Assembly (NCBI GenBank): GCA_019693395.1
Contig: JAAMXP010000470.1
Location: 1-48,731 of the forward strand
Source: Ettlia oleoabundans
Taxonomy: Eukaryota; Chlorophyta; Chlorophyceae; Chlamydomonadales
Direction of reading: 5' to 3'
Length of the DNA stretch: 48,731 nt
Shown: positions 9,262 through 22,000 of the stretch, piece after piece
Layout of the letters: each line of letters opens with the position of its first letter
How positions within the stretch are numbered: position 1 is the stretch's first letter
Program-made: the position numbers and the translations under genes
The notes under the pieces: generated by a model
Told to the model about the DNA's origin: nothing
Database searches by the model: none
What the model saw: the letters and a program-made list of their open reading frames with translations, nothing else

Positions 9262-12200
9262 ATGACGTCCACCGCGACGCTGCAGGGCGCGCCTTGCTGC
9301 TCAGCGCGGCCCACCCGCCGCCATACAGCTTCGATATCACCAGTGGTGCACAATGGTCTGCGTCTGACGGCCAGGGTGCAGCAGCAGCGGCAAGGCCCCC
9401 GGGTGTTGAGAGTGCAGGCCACGCAGGCTCCCCCGGCAAAGAAAGCTGGCGCTGGGAGCAGCGGATCAGTAAGCGCCGCTGACCAGGGTGTCTATGACGC
9501 CGTGGTCGTGGGCGCCGGTATCTCCGGCCTCACTACCGCCCAGGTGCGTTGGGTTGCCGAGGTTGCTTGGATGGACAAATCATCCCTCTAGTACCCTGCT
9601 GATTGTCTTGAATACACCGTGTCGCCCTTCTGCCCTGTTGCAGGCCCTTACCACGCAGCACAGCGGAGTGGTGCAGCGGGTGCTGGTGACTGAGGGTCGT
9701 GAGCGCGTGGGCGGCAACATCACCACTGTTGCCAACAATCAGGAGGGCCTGCTGTGGGAGGAGGGACCCAACTCCTTCCAGCCCAACGACTTCATCCTGC
9801 AGGCAGCGGTGCGCCCTGGGGCCAGCTTGCACCTGGTTGAAGGGCCCTGCTTTGGCAGTAAGGGGCAGCAGATGGCAAAAGGGAATGCATGCCTGGTGCT
9901 GTTGGTAGTGTTCAAAAGCCAACATCGCCGCCGCTCTTGTCACATTTTGACGTGTGATACATGAACCAACAAAATATATGCATCCTCAATCAATCTACGA
10001 TCACCCCATTCCACGAAGACACATAAGCAAACCCTTAAGGACACCTGCCCCATCCACCCACCGCCCCCCGCCCCACCCGCCGCCGGCCAGTGTCAAAACA
10101 ATTCAACCAATCTGCGACACAAGCACACATTCTAATTCTATATGCACCCTCCTTCATGCAGGTTGATGCCGGTGTTGCTGACGAGCTTGTGCTGGGTGAC
10201 CCCACTGCCCCCCGCTTTGTCTACTGGGACAAGAAGCTGCGGCCCACACCTTCCGGCCCGGATGCACTCACCTTTGACCTCATGAGCTTTGTTGGAAAGA
10301 TCCGGGCGGGACTGGGGGCCCTGGGCTTCAAGCAGCCTATGCCAGGTAGGTGTGGACGAGTGTTTTGGTTTGGTTACCGGTATATGAATGTTGGTTGTTG
10401 CTTTTTCTGATGGACCTATGGTATGCTTGCCAGGCGAGTGCAAGAATGCCAGCCACTGGACAGGCAGGGGTGTCAGGGATGTCGAGCAGGCTTGAGCTGT
10501 TCCAACCTAGGCTAACAGGCTGCAGGCACCAGCACAATGGCTTGTTGTTCATCAGAGCGACAGAATGCTGCCAAGGCTATGTTCCTCGGACACAGCTCCA
10601 AGCCCAGATAGGCCCCCGGCATACCTCCTGCTCATTGCTCATTGTGCTGCCGCACCCTCCCCCTTTTTACCATGCTGCCGCACCGCAGAGTACGAGGAGA
10701 GCGTGGAGCAGTATGTGCGGCGCAACCTTGGTGAGGAGGTGTTTGAGCGCCTCATCGAGCCCTTCTGCAGCGGCGTGTACGCGGGTGACCCCAAGAAGCT
10801 GTCAATGAAGGCGGCCTTCGGCAAGGTGAGGTGAAAATTGTTTCAAGAAAGAGATCAACCCAGCCCTGTCCTTCATCAAGGCTTTTCCCCCTCACAAATC
10901 AAACATATATTTGGGCTGCCCTGTTGACTCCTTGAACTGCCAACCACTAGCAACAAACCGAGCACCCTCCTCAATATTTTACAATTGCGGCAGGACTCAA
11001 CAGGACACACCCACTGTTTATGTCCCGCCACGCTTGTCACCTCTGAAATCGCTGTGTATCCCCATACAGGTGTACGACCTTGAGAAGAAGGGCGGCAGCA
11101 TCATTGGTGGAGTAATCAAGCTGATCCAGGAGCGGCGTGCCAACCCGCCCCCACCCCGCAACCCCGCACTGCCGCCTAAGCCCAAGGGCCAGACAGTGGG
11201 CAGCTTCAGGCGCGGTTTGCGCACGCTGCCCGATGCAATGGCGGCGCGGCTGGGCGATGCCGTGCGTTGCAGCTGGCAGCTAAAGGAGATTTCAAAAGAA
11301 GGAGATGTGTACAGGTGGGGAGAAGAAGGTAGCGGGTTGGTTGATGGGCGGCTGGTTGGGTGGGATCAACACAACTTCAACACTTGCATCGACGGGAAGG
11401 CTTGAGAGGTTAGATGACTGTGTGTTCAAAGGCTGGCATACCATCTCACCCGTCCTGCCACTACGTGGTGCAGGCTGGCATACGACACTCCCGAGGGGCA
11501 GCAGGAGGTGCAAGCGCGCACGGTGGCGCTGACTGTGCCGGCCTACGTGGCCGCCGACCTTGTGCAGGGACACGCGCCCTCAGCCGCTGCAGCACTCAAG
11601 GTGGGTCACTATGGATGACTGGCCGAATAGCGCAGCCACAGCTTTGGTTGTTTGGTTATTACCAGGGTCGGATGCAAGTGTAGCAGCACCTGTAGCCCAC
11701 AGTTGGCAAATCAAGGAGTGTCCCCGCACATGCCCCCGCACTTCTTTCCACTTTTTTCCACCTTTTCACAGAGCCTGGACTACCCGCCTGTGGGCGCCAT
11801 CACCCTTGCGTACCCCGAGTCAGCGGTGCGGCAAGACAGGCTGGATGCAGAGGGCAAGCTGCCAGGTGGGTATGCATCCGGTGGTGCTGCTGTCGGCGGT
11901 GTGGTGATGGTGTTATGTGAGTTGGTAAGGTAGGGTGGGATCACGTTTCTTAAGAGGTGGGGTCTGGAGGTGGGATGGACGCTTGCGTGTCTAAGGAGGT
12001 GGAGGCGGGATGATACTGCAGCAGCACTTGTAGGGTTGCGGTGGGCGAGGCACTGGGGTTCGGCTGAAAAGATGGGCGCTGAGACGGTCAGGAAGTCAAC
12101 CAAGATGGGTGCTGAGACGGTCAGGAAGTCAACCAAACCGGACGGGACGGTTGCTGTCTTCAGCTGTCCTGTTCTCAACAGCATATTGTAAGGCTGTGCA

Positions 12201-13844
12201 CAGCTGTCAGTCGGCTGCAGCTGTGCAATTTGACTTGGCAGAGAAGATGTTTTTTAATAGGAAGCCTTTCTGTGCCAGAACTGCCTTTGCATCTGCGGCT
12301 CTTACTCCCTGGAATGCTGCTGAAGGTGCGTGCTGTGCCTGTGTGTCCTCACTCCTCCCCGGCAGGCTTTGGCCAGCTGCACCCTCGCAGCCAGGGCATC
12401 ACCACACTGGGCACCATCTACTCATCATCGCTCTTCCCTAACCGTGTGCCAAAGGGCCAGGTGGGTGGCCAGTACAGTGCGCAGGCCAGTGGCTGGTCGG
12501 GTGGGCAATCCGATCACCAAGCGAGGGCCATTTGCACCGCTCATGGATGCCCTTGCCTGTCGGCGTGACATGCTGCGCTGTTAGCGTGTAAGGAGGCTGT
12601 TCTTGCCCTGCCCTTTGTAACAGTAAGCACACCATTCAGCGGCAGTCTTCGCCGAGCCAAAACACTATGTTCCTCCTATTCATGCAATCACACTACCAGT
12701 CTTTGTCTCCCACCCACCCCTCTTTTCTCCTGCCCCTGTGACAGGTGCTGCTGCTGAGCTACTTTGGCGGCGCGCAGAACCGCAAGGTGGCGGAGATGAG
12801 CGAGGACGAGCTGGTGGCGCAGGTGGGGCCGCATATTGGACTGGTATGGGGGATTGTGTGGGTATGGTCATGGTGGGCATGTGCCCACCGGCGGTACCAA
12901 CCCCACCTTCAGGCTCCTTTGATGCCCTGCTCTCTGCGCTCGCCTTTCCTATCGGCGCGCTGCACGTTCTCTTACCCAGTTGTGCAATAATTCGCGCGTG
13001 GTTCCGCCTGTGCATCGACAGGTGGACAAGGACCTGCGACAGATGCTGCTGAGGCCGGATGCGCCGCAGCCTCGCAAGGTGGCGGTGCGTGTGTGGCCCC
13101 GTGCCATCCCGCAGGTGCGCATGCAATCTGCTCGTGCCCGGCTGGCAAACTAGCAGATACGACGCACTGCAGAGGCCCTGCCTTTGCAAGCCCAGGCTGC
13201 ACCGCATGCTGCTCTCCACGCCGCAGTGCCATGTGATGTCATGCCGACAGCAGAGGCTACAGTAGCACAGCAGAGGCTACAGTATCTAAGGCCAGACCAT
13301 CCGCACGGGAGTGTAATGTGGGACCACCTGCTGCCTGCCTGCCTGCACGCCTGCCATATGTTGCATGCACGCCTGTCTAGCTGCAATGTAAATGCCTGCA
13401 ACCAGAACCTATGCCTGCCCCGACTGCAGTTCAACATTGGCCACCTGGAGACCGTGTCCGGGGCCCAGGAAGATTTGAAGAAGTCGGGGTGGGATGGCGT
13501 GCTGCTGGGAGGGAACTACGTGGCAGGTGGGCGGTGCAGATAGGGGATTAGGACCGGCGGTGATGGTGTGTGATTGGGTGCAGGTGACCAGGTGAATGAT
13601 GGGGTGATTGCGGGAGGGATGGAGCAAAGGTGCCAGGGGTTCCAGTTGGCCCAAACTGCCAGGTTGGCAGTTCTTTGTCGTGCTTTGCTGTGCCGTGCCA
13701 GACCGTGCTGAGCCATGTGGTGTCAACTGGTATCTGTTCCTGTGCCCTGCAGGCGTGGCGCTGGGCAAGTGCATCGAGTACGGCTACACCTTTGCTGACC
13801 AAGTGGCGGTGCAGCTGAAGAAGGCGGGGGCCAAGACGGCGTGA
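9262..13844 (+). CDS. PPX1: Plastid protoporphyrinogen IX oxidase
   Basis: The enzyme oxidises protoporphyrinogen IX to protoporphyrin IX, the last step shared by heme and chlorophyll synthesis, using FAD. Twelve exons: 9262-9543, 9644-9808, 10162-10345, 10689-10825, 11070-11314, 11474-11600, 11772-11865, 12366-12460, 12745-12822, 13022-13114, 13430-13526, 13753-13844. They give 562 residues, normal for the family. The first 70 or so residues are basic, rich in Ser/Ala/Gln and nearly free of acid, as expected of a chloroplast transit peptide. Then comes the FAD-binding [10 protein letters not shown] (GxGxxG at 84-89). Family blocks follow: [54 protein letters not shown] near the C-terminus. 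The start is the first ATG before the transit peptide. Intron 7 holds a 33-nt tandem duplication. Confidence 0.96.
12071..12136. repeat. Two-copy 33-nt tandem duplication in PPOX intron 7
   Basis: Units 12071-12103 and 12104-12136 differ at one base (GATGGGCGCT versus GATGGGTGCT). The copies lie wholly inside an intron and do not change the protein. Near identity suggests a recent duplication. Confidence 0.9.
13247..13284. repeat. Direct repeat in PPOX intron 10
   Basis: ACAGCAGAGGCTACAGTA occurs at 13247-13264 and again at 13267-13284. It is intronic and has no evident function. Confidence 0.7.
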
Positions 13845-14633
13845 TGTGTCCAGTTGTCTGTGGATTCCTGCCCGGCGTGATATGCACCAACTTGATCGGC
13901 GCCAGGGAGGCATAGCCGTGCGCGAGCCTGAGCACGCTGGCATAAGTGGAATTCGGCATGGGCCGCTTAGTGTCAGTAGCCACCTAGGTCGGCTTTATGC
14001 TGGACTCTATGCGTTTCTTGGTGCAGGTGCAACGCGTGTTGCGACAAAGTCGCCTGGCAGGCACTTGCGTACATGTCTCAACTTTTCTCGCTGCTAATCT
14101 TGTTGATCCATCAGGTGTAACCGCGATCAACCCTGTCAGCAGCATACGCTGCATCTGCCCAAGCAAACAATGCCCAAAAAAAAAGCTGCTACAATGCTTG
14201 GGGAGCCGTGAACTGCCCGCTCTTGTGACTGCTTAGGTTGCCTTGAATTGATGGTTGGATGCATGAATTGCGCTATCTATATTACCGTTCACATCTGAAC
14301 AACACAATTTTGGGCAGCAAGTTGCCCAAACATGTAGAGCAATCCAGCAACTGACAATGCAACAGGGGTCACGTGAGGCGCTAGCTGACAGCTATGGGAA
14401 CATTTAGTACGGGCAGGCATGGGACACGCAAGGTTCAGAGTCTGCATGTGCTAAGGGGCATAAGAGCTAGCTAAGAGTATAAGTTCGTTTGCAACATGAT
14501 CAAAGGTTGAATAGGGACGAAACTGTACAGAGGGGGAACAGATCACAATGCAGAGGGGAGGAATCAAGACATGAACAAAAGAGTACGCATGTTTGCCATG
14601 GGGGCTAGTAATGGGTCAAATTCATATGCAAAT
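13845..14633. other. Convergent intergenic region, 3' flanks
   Basis: This stretch lies between the PPOX stop (+) and the stop of the repeat protein (-). A TGTAA at 14114-14118, 270 nt after the PPOX stop, fits the usual green-algal polyadenylation signal. The right half is AT-richer, as expected for the 3' UTR of the minus-strand gene. I see no gene here. Confidence 0.45.
14114..14118 (+). terminator. Possible TGTAA polyadenylation signal of PPOX
   Basis: TGTAA is the common polyadenylation motif of chlorophyte nuclear genes. This one lies 270 nt after the PPOX stop on the correct strand. Only position and motif support it. Confidence 0.35.
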
Positions 14634-15287
14634 TTACATCTCAGGTGCACCGTCCTGCAGCACATCTTGGGTGCCGTAGGTGCCTTCAGCAGCAGAAGGG
14701 GCGGGGGCCTCAGCAGCGGCCAGCAGCTTGCGGGTTGATTCAGGGGCAGTGTCTTGCAGCACATCTGACATGCCGTAGGTGCCTTCAGCAGCAGAAGGGG
14801 CGGGGGCCTCAGCAGCGGCCAGCAGCTTGCGGGTAGCTTCAGGAGCGGTGTCTTGCAGCACATCTGACATGCCGTAGGTGCCTTCGGCAGCAGAAGGGGC
14901 AGGGGCTTCGGCTGTGGCTGCCAGCAGCTTGCGGGTAGCCTCAGGTGCAGTGTCTTGCAGCACATCTGACATGCCGTAGGTGCCTTCAGCAGCAGAAGGG
15001 GCGGGGGCTTCGGCTGTGGCTGCCAGCAGCTTGCGGGTTGATTCAGGGGCGGTGTCTTGCAGCACATCTGACATGCCGTAGGTGTCCTCGGCAGCAGAAG
15101 GGGCGGGGGCTTCGGCTGTGGCTGCCAGCAGCTTGCGGGTAGCTTCAGGTGCAGTGTCTTGCAGCACATCTGACATGCCGTAGGTGCCTTCAGCGGTGGA
15201 TGGTGCAGGGGCCTCTGCCAATGCCCGTCCCGCTTCCACGCTGCATGCAGCCATCAACAGCAGCAGCCCAGCCAGAGCCAGATTCAT
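14634..15287 (-). CDS. Secreted six-repeat protein with RKLL motifs
   Basis: The gene encodes 217 residues without a coding intron. I start at the ATG at 15287 because it opens a clean signal peptide (MNLALAGLLLLMAACSVEAG). A CTGCTGCAG acceptor seven nt upstream suggests an intron in the 5' UTR; an upstream in-frame ATG at 15428 gives no such peptide. From residue 25 the protein is a tandem array. There are five units of 33-34 residues (EAPAPSAAEGTYGMSDVLQD followed by TAPEATRKLLAATA) and a sixth of 25 residues that diverges (TYGTQDVLQDGAPEM). The DNA copies are nearly identical. Each unit holds a Pro/Ala-rich piece, an acidic helix-like piece, and a basic RKLL step between units. I know no family for it. 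It could be a wall or matrix protein, or a precursor cut at RK into repeated peptides; both are inference. Confidence 0.8.
   Translation of the reverse strand: MNLALAGLLLLMAACSVEAGRALAEAPAPSTAEGTYGMSDVLQDTAPEATRKLLAATAEAPAPSAAEDTYGMSDVLQDTAPESTRKLLAATAEAPAPSAAEGTYGMSDVLQDTAPEATRKLLAATAEAPAPSAAEGTYGMSDVLQDTAPEATRKLLAAAEAPAPSAAEGTYGMSDVLQDTAPESTRKLLAAAEAPAPSAAEGTYGTQDVLQDGAPEM
14637..15215 (-). repeat. Coding tandem array, five full and one partial unit of 99-102 nt
   Basis: The array encodes residues 25-217 of the secreted repeat protein. The first three units are 102 nt, and units four and five lack one Ala codon (99 nt). Low divergence between copies suggests recent expansion or gene conversion. 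Confidence 0.9.
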
Positions 15288-16090
15288 GGTTGCCTGCAGC
15301 AGCATGTGGGCAAAATGAGCAAGTTTTAGTAAAGTGCTGAGCGGCAGCAGTGAACAGGGGCACCGTTGCGCAGCATGGCGTCCTTCAGATACCCCTTGCA
15401 CAGCGTGGCCGGGCATCCCGCACGCCAAAGTGGCATGCAGAATGGATTAATTTGCGCAATATGGGGTTTGGGGTGGCTTCCAACTCGAGGGCCGGAGCGC
15501 CCTCAAAGTTTGAATACACACACGTGCGTTTCTTGCCGGCACCAGGCACCGCGTTTCTCTGGCAAGTTCGATCCCGCCGCTGCGGATGCACGAGGTATCA
15601 AAGCTGCACAGGCTCACCTTCATAAATTCAAGTCCCAGTGGAGTTAGGCGGCGGCGGCGGCGGTCGCTGGACCTGCTGAAGCTTCAAGTAAAGCGGCGGA
15701 GATACACAAACAATCAGGGAATATGTGATCATGCAGAGTGGGGCTGCATTTTGTACTCTCCATTTCAGGCACTGCACTGCAGCAGTACAGTAATATTGAC
15801 CGGGCGCACGCAAGCACTTCCCAGTTGCTAGTTGTATTTCAGCACAGAAAATCATCAAGCAAACGTTGCGACGGGTACCTGCCCATCCGGCTGCACGGTG
15901 CAATAGATGTGGTGACCCAGGCGCCCTTACCGCACCTGTGAGGCATTGCCGCTAACGCGATATGCTTCGAGGCCTGCTGAACCACATTTAACCTTGCAAT
16001 GCACGCTATCTGTTCGTCCTATTCGTGAAACAATATGTTACGAAAAATAAATTGAGAGGGGAAGTGGAGATTTTCCCACAAGAACCACCA
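15288..16090. other. Region between the repeat protein and the FkbM/PC-esterase gene
   Basis: Both flanking genes are on the minus strand, so this holds the 3' UTR of the larger gene and the promoter and 5' UTR of the repeat-protein gene. A run of CGG triplets lies at 15650-15664. No open frame here has recognisable features. Confidence 0.4.
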
Positions 16091-19000
16091 TCAACCCTTT
16101 CCGCCCCGGTCACTTCCACCGTCGCCTGCCGCCACTGTGCTGTCGGCGCCATCGCTTCCGCCGGTGCCCGCCGCCACTGCTGCTGCCACCGCCATCGAGG
16201 ATCGCTGCGGCACCACTGCTGCATTCCCCAGCCCACCGTCCCTCATCACGTCATTCAGCAGGTACAACCACAAGTGGTAAGCCGAGGGGCTGCACCAGTG
16301 CGTGCACTCATCCGGCTTGTGTGTGTCCCAGAACGGGATGCTGGCGTTCCAGGTGCGCATGTGAGCGTCTGCAAACTCCAGCACAAGCGGCGCAATGGGA
16401 ATGTTACGCCGCCCGCCGCCTCGCACCACAGGGTCCCCCTTGTACCAAGCTTCTAGCGGCTTGCAAGTGAAGGGCTTCTGGCCGCCATGGTAGGAACCAT
16501 CAGGGCCAGAGAAGTGCTGCAGGCACGAGAAGTACAGAGCGCAGCGAACACAACTTCATGAGCAGGGGCAGATTGATGAGTAATGCAGTGCATTAGTAAT
16601 CTGTGGACTGACTGCAAGATAAGCACAGCAGAGGCATAGAGACAGCCAGGCCAACTGCAATGCATGCATGGAAATGCCACCAGCCAGCCACCCACAGCAG
16701 CCGCTGACTAGTCAACCAGCCCACCAAGCAGCCAGTGAAGGCAGCGAGCTGCCTCCTGCAGCTAGAACTGGCAGGCGCAGATGGACCTGCCAGCAGGCAG
16801 CGCAGGGACGTGCCTGCACAGGAATGTCCATCCATATAAGCTTGGGCAGCACCTCCTTGTACCGACGCCTGAAGGCCACAAAGCTCGTCAGGTCCTTGTA
16901 CAGCTGGCTGGCATTGGCAGGTTTGCCATCCACACCAGGCGTGCCATAGTGAAGCCTGCAGCAGTCATGGGGAGATGAGCAGGCACATTGACGGCTGCGC
17001 ATGAGCGGCTTGCGCCTGCAGCCAAGCAGAGCTTGTGCCGAGGTACTGATCAACCAGTACAAGCCCACAGTGTGCGGCGGCATCATGGGCCCCACTTGCA
17101 GTGGAAGCAGCAATGGGATCTTGCAGAACTCACCCAGTATTATAGACCATCAAGTCTCTCTCAAAGTTTTGTGTGTGGTTCTGCAGCATGGGTAGCACCT
17201 GCGAAAGGCAGGCAGCACAGACGAGAGGGGTTTCATAACAGGCTGTGGGTACGTTGTACAACATAGGTGGGAATTGAATTGAACCCGTTTGCCCAGGCTG
17301 GAAGCCTGAGGAGCACAGCATGTGCAAGCGGGTATCTCGGGCGGCGATCGTTGGCGCTTTGCATTTCGGGACCCTTCTGAGAAGCTTGCGGGGGCATACG
17401 CTCCAAAATGTCAGGTCTCCGCTCAAACCAACTGCATGCTTATCAAGACGACTGATGACATGCAAAGGGCGCGCACCGTGCCTGTCAGCGCTCCCACTGA
17501 ATCCACCCGCACTGCACAGACTCGTGTGCCCAGCGCAAGCTCCAGACAGATGGGGGGCACTCTGACTGGCCAGGTGACGGTGATGAGCTTCCTATTCAAA
17601 GCCCAAGGCATGGGACCGCTGCAAATCGTGGGATGATGCAAGTGTGATGTGATATCATACAGGCGATATAGAACGATACAGTTATATGGGGTTGAAACAA
17701 AAACACAGTATTGTGTGTATGACAGAAAGCAAGTAGCAGTACATGCCAATATTCACACAGGACTCACACACGGTGTAGTGTGGGCGCAAAGTTCCTAAGG
17801 AAGCACTCCGCTGAGTAGTAGAAGTGCCTGCAGGACATGCAGGAGGGAACCAACCTTGGACGTGCAGACTGGCTGCTATGTATGCTAGGCATGCTGTGCA
17901 CACAAATAATAAGACCAGGCTGGAGCTGTCCACACGGCTGCCTGGCAAAACTTGGCAAGGCAAGCTATGGCACCCACCAGGTTTGGCTGTCTCCCATGAA
18001 CCAAAGCGTGCGGCCACGAATACGCTGGAACAGCTCGCAGGGCGTGAAGGCCTGCTTATAGTAACAGGTTGCAGGGCGGTTGTGGCCGGCTCAGCAGTCC
18101 AGCTCAGTATAGTATAGGGCAGGGGGCAGGTGAAGGCAGACAGCGCAATTCAGCACATACATTTGTGAACCACACTGGCTGGCAGCAAACAAACCTATAA
18201 AACCAGCAGGACGGATGGGGGGACTGACAAAACGTTGTCCCACAGCAAGCACCAGCCGCGACAGCCATGCGAACCAAATTGAGACACAAAGCGGCAGAAA
18301 GTATAACACGTACCCGCAGCTGGTATCCATTGTCAAGCAGGTGCTGCGCGGAGGCCTCTGTCTTGTTCTGTCCAGGGTAGAACTGGTCGCACCGCCGACG
18401 TTCAAATATGCAGACACCGCAGCACAGCAGCGGGTCCTCTTTAGCTGGGCAGTGTTGGCAGGCGGTGTCCTTCTCAGGCATGCTGCCGGTGTCAAACAGG
18501 AATGGCACTTTGCTGTCGGATTGCCACCCTGGTGGCGGCACCGCCGAGCCTGCAATGCAGAAGGAGGCGGGGGGAAGGTATGTGAGGGGAGCATGTGTGG
18601 CAGCTTACACTTGGGCTAAATGGGGCGGACAAAGCAAATAACGGACGTTGGGTGTGCGCAGGTTGAGGTAGGGGGCAGGGCTGGTTGGAGCTAGCGGGCA
18701 CATTTTTGTTCTGCGCTGAACAAGAATAGTGGGGACGCTGATCAAGGATGATGTAATGCGCCTTAACAGTACCTCAGTCATGTCAGCTCACCATTGGGGT
18801 GGAGGAGGCAGCGTGACTGTGGGTCTTGGAACACCCAGCTGTCCGGGGCAGCAGCCCACTGCATCAGGTTGCTAGTCACAGGTGCGCTGCCATTTGCACC
18901 AGCCTGAGCCTTGACCGCCGCTTTTGCACCCAGTGCAACGGATGTTGCATTTGCAGCGGCGTCATCCAGCGCTTGCTTAACCACCACTTCCTTGTCTCTC

Positions 19001-22000
19001 TCTAACTCCTGCTGCTGCCCCCATCTCGGAAGTACATCCTGCTGCAACTCTCCAGGCTGGGTGCCAGCTGGGCGCGAGTCGTCTTGTCGCACGCCATCTG
19101 TCCGCTCCTTTGGCTCCTCAGACTCCTTTGCTGCCGGTGGCTTGCCTACGACCTGCTCCTCTGCATGGTGTGGCACGGCTTTCAAAGCCTCCCCCTTGTC
19201 TGATCTTTCAGGCGCCTTTGCTCCCTGCTCCACCTGGCCATCTGCTGCTACTGCTACTGCTGCTGCTGCTTGTTGCGCATCTTGCTGATCATAATAAGCC
19301 TTTTGGTACAGATTGTACCGCAGGGACATGCGCTCGGTGTGCGGGTAGAGCGGATGGCTGCGTGGCACACACACCTGCAAGAGGCAGCAAGTTGCCAAGG
19401 CAAGGCAGGGGTGATACCATCTCAGCAGCAGTTAAAGGATAGGTGCATGAGCGTATAGGATTCATACAGCCAAAAGAGCCTTGGAACTGATGATGTTTGC
19501 ACCTACCAAGCTGCTGGGGGTAAGTTTCTCGTAGCTGGGGCTCCAGCAGCCCGTCAATCGCACCAAAGAGCCAGCTGCTGTCTGCTTGCCTGCAGTCGAC
19601 AGCAACAGCGGGATGGTTTCCAGCAAAATGACATTGCATAGCAACGGAGACGCAAATGCAGTGGCAATGAGCTTGGCACCCAAGCGATTGGAAAGGCCCC
19701 AGCTTGCCTGCCACCACCTTTGTTACCAGCCTGGCCCCACGCACCATTAACACCTTCACACAATCACTCACCACTCATGCCACCCCCTACCTGCCATGTA
19801 GCAAGCGTAGTCCAGCTCAGCCAGCTGCGCCACCACCTTCCCCAGCTGGCCCCGCCGCCAATGGCCGCCCTGGCCGCTGCCGCTGTAGGCAAAGGTCAGG
19901 ACGCCCACCCTGCCAGCTGTGATGCTGTCCATTGCACCAGCCAGAGCGGGCAGCTCAAAGCCTGTAGCAGCAGAAAGAGTCAAATGCTAAGAATATGTAT
20001 CCAGGAAAGTCAAAGCTAAGCTGCGCCTCTGCATGGTGCTGTCAAGAAACATTGTCAGCCATCGCTAACTCTGCTCTACCCTCCTGATGACCCCCACTTC
20101 ACCTTCTGTGTCAATCTGCAGGGCAATCAGCACAGAAAAGCAGATCAACAAACAAAAAGGCTGATGCACCAGAGCAAGTGCTGCCTTGAACCGCCCACTA
20201 TGAACTGATGAAGCAGGCACATGACGCCTGAGGCAAGAACAGATGTTGCCTTCCATGTGTGAACGCTGCGGCGCAGTAGCAGCTGGCGAGTTGCACAGGA
20301 CACCTGGACAGCCAGCTAGCAGCCCAGCCGCCCACTCACCATCAGCAGGTCCACATGTGGTAGGCTGTGGATGTCCAGCAGCTCATCAAGAGTCACAACA
20401 GGCAGCAGGTCGACCTGGGGATCAGCCCCTGCCTTCGCCTGAGGGCCCAGGCTGCACCTTCCCTCTCGCAATGGGCAGCGCGCAACCGCCGGTTCAGTTC
20501 CGCTGCTGCCCACAGCTGCTTGCAACAGGCGCCTGCAAGAGGTGGGGCAGGCATAGGTGGGGATGAAACAGACGAGTGTGGATTGAAAGTGACAAGAAGC
20601 CTTCGCTGCCGAGCATTTCGATCAAGGTAGATCCAGTTTATGGCAAAAGTGGACTGGAATTCAAACCTCCAGGCCACAAAACTGAGCAGTGGTCTGTCAA
20701 GGTGCAGCTAGAAGTGGGTTGCTGAGACGCAGACTGGCATACAAAACAAGCACACTGCATGACGGCAGATACAGTGACACCCACCACTGAACTTCCTTGG
20801 ACACAGAGCCAGCAAAGAGGTGCTGCCTGAGAAGCACTAGATGGGAGTAGCGCAGAGGATGTGGCTCCACACACAGCACATGCACTCTGGCATCGGCCTG
20901 TGGGGCTGCACTAGAAAGTGCCTGCAGCGCACGACCCAGCATTGCAGATCAGCATCACTCATGGCTCTGAAGCATGTTGCAAGGTGTGCACTGATGGAAG
21001 ACCAAGTGAACCAGAGCCAGCTGGAATCCAATGGTTTGGCGCACAAGGGTATGAAGGCAGAGTATTACCAGCAACTCTGACAAGGCTGTGGTTGCCTACT
21101 GTCCTGTTAGAGGCATTTTGTGCTGCTGAGCCTGTTGCACCCACCCACCTCCTGCTCGCAATCGCCGCAACCGCCACACTGCGCGTCACCTAAATACCCG
21201 CGAATGGCGCGAGGCGTGATCCCCTGGTTGGGTGCCCACAGTCCAAACAGGTTGGCACTCGCATACCCTGCCGCACGTGTCGGGCACAACAAATAGGGCA
21301 GGCATGTGCATGTGGGCAGTGTGGGCACATGCCACAGACATGCATGTGCGCGTGTGTGGTGGGGGGGTGCAGGGAAGCTCACTGAGGGCTTGCGGCCGCT
21401 GCCACCATTAAAAAGGGGAAATAAACCTCAATGGCTTAACAAGCAGTCTCTTATGCAGTGGCGGCAAAATCTGTAGCCATGCCAGCAGCACCAGAGGTCA
21501 CCGCACCTTTGCCGCACCCAACATCCACAAACACCTTGCTGCCGCTCGACGTGAGCTCTGCAAGCAGCAACTGCATGCACATGCTGTCAGTCGTTGTCAG
21601 TAACATTAGACATCGGCGAATGACACAGAGGCAATTTGGGAATGGTTGTTAACATTGCACAACAACCTAAGCACCGACAGCCATTGGGTGTACAGCCCCC
21701 CGGACAGGAGCGGGCAGCGTGCCCACTTGCCTCGCAGCTGTAAGAGCCACTGCTTGTCAGCGCATGAGGTGAAGTTCTGCGTGGTTGAACTGTGCTCTAA
21801 CCACCGACTTGCCAGCTCCTCGGCATGCTCGGTTTGGCACACCCTGCATAAGAAGGAAATTCCGGCAAGGTGGGTTGCGACATGCAGCTGCCGGCTGGCT
21901 GCCAAATAGCCCCAATATGACTTTAGGGAGGTGCTGCCGAAAGATAGGGGAAGATCTGACGAGACGGAACCAATAGCAGGTCATGAGGTTGCCAGTGCGG

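Noticed and set aside
14564..15169. Pro/Leu/Cys-rich repeat frame overlapping the secreted repeat protein
   Set aside because: It is the same array read in another frame, without a signal peptide or sensible composition.
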